Shown: piece after piece, positions 5,856 to 7,402 of the stretch
Position numbering within the stretch: the first letter of the stretch is position 1
How the letters are laid out: the number at the start of each line of letters is the position of its first letter
DNA from: an uncultured Pelolinea sp.
GTDB lineage: Bacteria > Chloroflexota > Anaerolineae > Anaerolineales > Anaerolineaceae
Assembly: GCA_937902055.1 (NCBI GenBank)
Contig: CALGUJ010000114.1
Location: 1 to 7,402 of the forward strand
Direction: 5' to 3'
Length of the DNA: 7,402 nt
Notes under the pieces: model-generated
The model's input: only the letters and a program-made list of their open reading frames with translations
Database searches by the model: none
What the model was told of the DNA's origin: nothing
Translations under genes and position numbers: made by a program

Positions 5856-7400
5856 TTACTGGTCTGATAATCCCGATTGAGCTAAACCCGCTATTTGTTG
5901 TATGGAAAAATAGGTCAACGCGGCAGCCACCAGTATCGCACTGGCCCACGCAGAACCGGGTGGTATTTGAATTTCTGTTCCCGCCTGGAAACCGAAGTTG
6001 AGCGCCACCCGGTTGCAGTAAGCCAGCAGCGGCCAGGCTGCCGCCCCCAAAAATTTGCCTGCCGCGGGCAGAAAAAGCCCCACAATCGTCGCAAGGCCGC
6101 CCAGGGCCATCAACAATGGTTGAATGACAATCAATGCCAGGTTGGCCGGCAGCGTGGTCCACGAAAAAAAAGGATTCATCTGGATCAGCACAGGATAAAC
6201 GCAGAATTGGGCGGTCAACGTGGTGACTACCAGCAGCAGGATCGGCGCCCACCACCGGCGCGCGGCCTCGGAATATCGCTTTTCCAGCACCGTATCGATC
6301 GCCCCCAGGAGCGGATCCACCATGGTGATCAGCCCCAGGCAGGCAAGAAAAGACAACTGAAAACCGATATCCCATAACAGGTAAGGGTTGCCTGCCAGCA
6401 TGAGCGCCGCCACCAGGATCAGGCTGTGCAGCGGAATGACCCGCCGCCCAAAATAATGGGCCGGGATGGCCAGGCTGCCCATGATGGCGGCGCGCACCAC
6501 AGCCGGTTCGCCGCCGACCAGCAGCGTATACAACAGGATGGAGATGATCGCGAACAGCCCGGCTTTACCGGGGGAGAATAATCGCCGCGCGAGGCGGATG
6601 ATCAGGTTGGAAATGATGGCGATATTGAAACCGGAAATGGCGATAATGTGCAGCACACCGCAAGCGCGGTAAGCCTCCACCAGGTAATCGGGGAGATTCC
6701 AGTCCGTTCCCAGCAATATTGCGGATAACAGGGCGGATTCCGGAAACGGGATTTGGCTGTAGATGGCTTGCTGGGCGCGGGCGCGGAGGGAAAACAGCGC
6801 GGCCATGATCGGGCTGCCGGCAGCGCGCTTCAGGGTGGTCACTTGGGGATATTGCATGCGGCTGTAAATACCGCGCCGGGCCAGGTAGGAATGGGTTGGC
6901 GGGGATGATGAATCGAGCAGGCTATCCAGATGGCCTTCCAGATACAGGACGTCTCCGTATTCCAGATTGAACCCGCCCGGCAGGCGCAATTCCAGTTTCC
7001 CGTTGACGGCTTGCTCGATTTCCCCGGCCCGGATTGTCTGCGCTTTAACAATCGCGATTGTACTACCGGGAGATTCTTCCGGGAAAGAAACAACCATGCC
7101 GCTCAGGCCGATCGATTCAGCCGAAGCGTACCAGGCGATCTCTTGGGATGTGAGGCTGGGATGTTCCGCCTGAAAACGACAACCGCCGAGAGCGAACGCG
7201 GCCAACAACAAGCTGATTGGGATGCGGAAGAGCGGGCGGGAAAGCAAAGGATGGCCCGCACGCGGAACACATTTTATTTCAAGAAAAACAGCCGGGATGG
7301 AAAGCAGGAGCAGCAGCAGCCAGGGCCAGGCTGCTCCGGAGAGAACTGAAGAAAACGCTATGCCGCCAATGAATGACAGGCTGACCCAGAGCAGCGGCAT
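5856..7400 (-). CDS. comEC: ComEC/Rec2-family DNA-uptake channel protein, lacking the C-terminal metallo-beta-lactamase domain
   Basis: A 514-residue membrane protein. Residues about 1-190 fit the N-terminal DUF4131 region: hydrophobic helices near 3-40 and 60-75, then a beta-rich soluble part at about 90-190. Residues about 220-500 are the Competence domain, with SALLSAILLGTDWNLP, GVLHIIAISGFNIAII (248-263), EPAVVRAAIMGSL (298-310) and NPYLLWDIGFQLSF (338-351). ComEC forms the inner-membrane channel for single-stranded DNA in natural transformation. The common SGLH motif is SGFN here. Full ComEC proteins are about 700-800 residues and end in a metallo-beta-lactamase domain; here TAA follows the last helix and only AT-rich non-coding DNA comes next, so that domain is absent rather than frameshifted. 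The start at 7398-7400 looks like a normal family N-terminus, but it is two bases from the edge, so an upstream start cannot be excluded. Confidence 0.92.
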   Translation of the reverse strand: MPLLWVSLSFIGGIAFSSVLSGAAWPWLLLLLLSIPAVFLEIKCVPRAGHPLLSRPLFRIPISLLLAAFALGGCRFQAEHPSLTSQEIAWYASAESIGLSGMVVSFPEESPGSTIAIVKAQTIRAGEIEQAVNGKLELRLPGGFNLEYGDVLYLEGHLDSLLDSSSPPTHSYLARRGIYSRMQYPQVTTLKRAAGSPIMAALFSLRARAQQAIYSQIPFPESALLSAILLGTDWNLPDYLVEAYRACGVLHIIAISGFNIAIISNLIIRLARRLFSPGKAGLFAIISILLYTLLVGGEPAVVRAAIMGSLAIPAHYFGRRVIPLHSLILVAALMLAGNPYLLWDIGFQLSFLACLGLITMVDPLLGAIDTVLEKRYSEAARRWWAPILLLVVTTLTAQFCVYPVLIQMNPFFSWTTLPANLALIVIQPLLMALGGLATIVGLFLPAAGKFLGAAAWPLLAYCNRVALNFGFQAGTEIQIPPGSAWASAILVAAALTYFSIQQIAGLAQSGLSDQ

Positions 7401-7402
7401 GG

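Noticed and set aside
5836..6375. A 179-codon minus-strand frame overlapping the end of comEC
   Set aside because: It is a shifted frame within comEC. The comEC frame carries the Competence motifs without interruption to its stop, so no frameshift is implied.
1..7402. A defence island, mobile element, CRISPR array or RNA gene
   Set aside because: I found no transposase, integrase, phage or defence domains, no spaced repeats and no tRNA- or rRNA-like segment. All coding space is taken by housekeeping-type families with normal spacing.

Overview
This window looks like ordinary chromosomal DNA from a moderately GC-rich bacterium. My best guess is a member of the Chloroflexota (Anaerolineae-like). 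That guess rests on the style of the proteins: a GAF-SpoIIE phosphatase, a type II-like H+-pyrophosphatase with an RGADLF motif, and a ComEC with SGFN instead of SGLH. No rRNA or other phylogenetic marker is present to confirm it. I see no phage, transposon, CRISPR or tRNA features.

There are six protein genes, five on the minus strand and one on the plus strand. From left to right: (1) a DinB-like metal-site protein with a C-terminal TPR-like tail, cut off by the left edge; (2) an EamA/DMT-family 10-helix transporter; (3) a YjbQ/UPF0047 protein; (4) on the plus strand, a GAF plus SpoIIE-type PP2C phosphatase that starts with TTG; (5) hppA, a membrane-bound proton-pumping pyrophosphatase; (6) a ComEC/Rec2-type DNA-uptake channel whose start codon lies at the right edge.

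The gaps are short (about 80 to 145 bases) and hold the control signals. The yjbQ and phosphatase genes diverge from an AT-rich gap with a candidate promoter in each direction and a perfect 11-base palindrome. The phosphatase and hppA genes converge on a strong hairpin with A and T tracts that can terminate transcription from both sides. hppA has a perfect TATAAT box and a 10-base direct repeat upstream. No stretch over 300 bases lacks a gene.

The genes do not form one pathway. They cover membrane energetics (hppA), DNA uptake (comEC), signalling (phosphatase), export of an unknown small molecule (EamA) and two poorly defined small enzymes. I found no convincing new multi-gene system. The observations most worth checking are the altered ion-gate residues of the pyrophosphatase (Gln and Asp in place of the usual Glu) and a ComEC without its C-terminal metallo-beta-lactamase domain.
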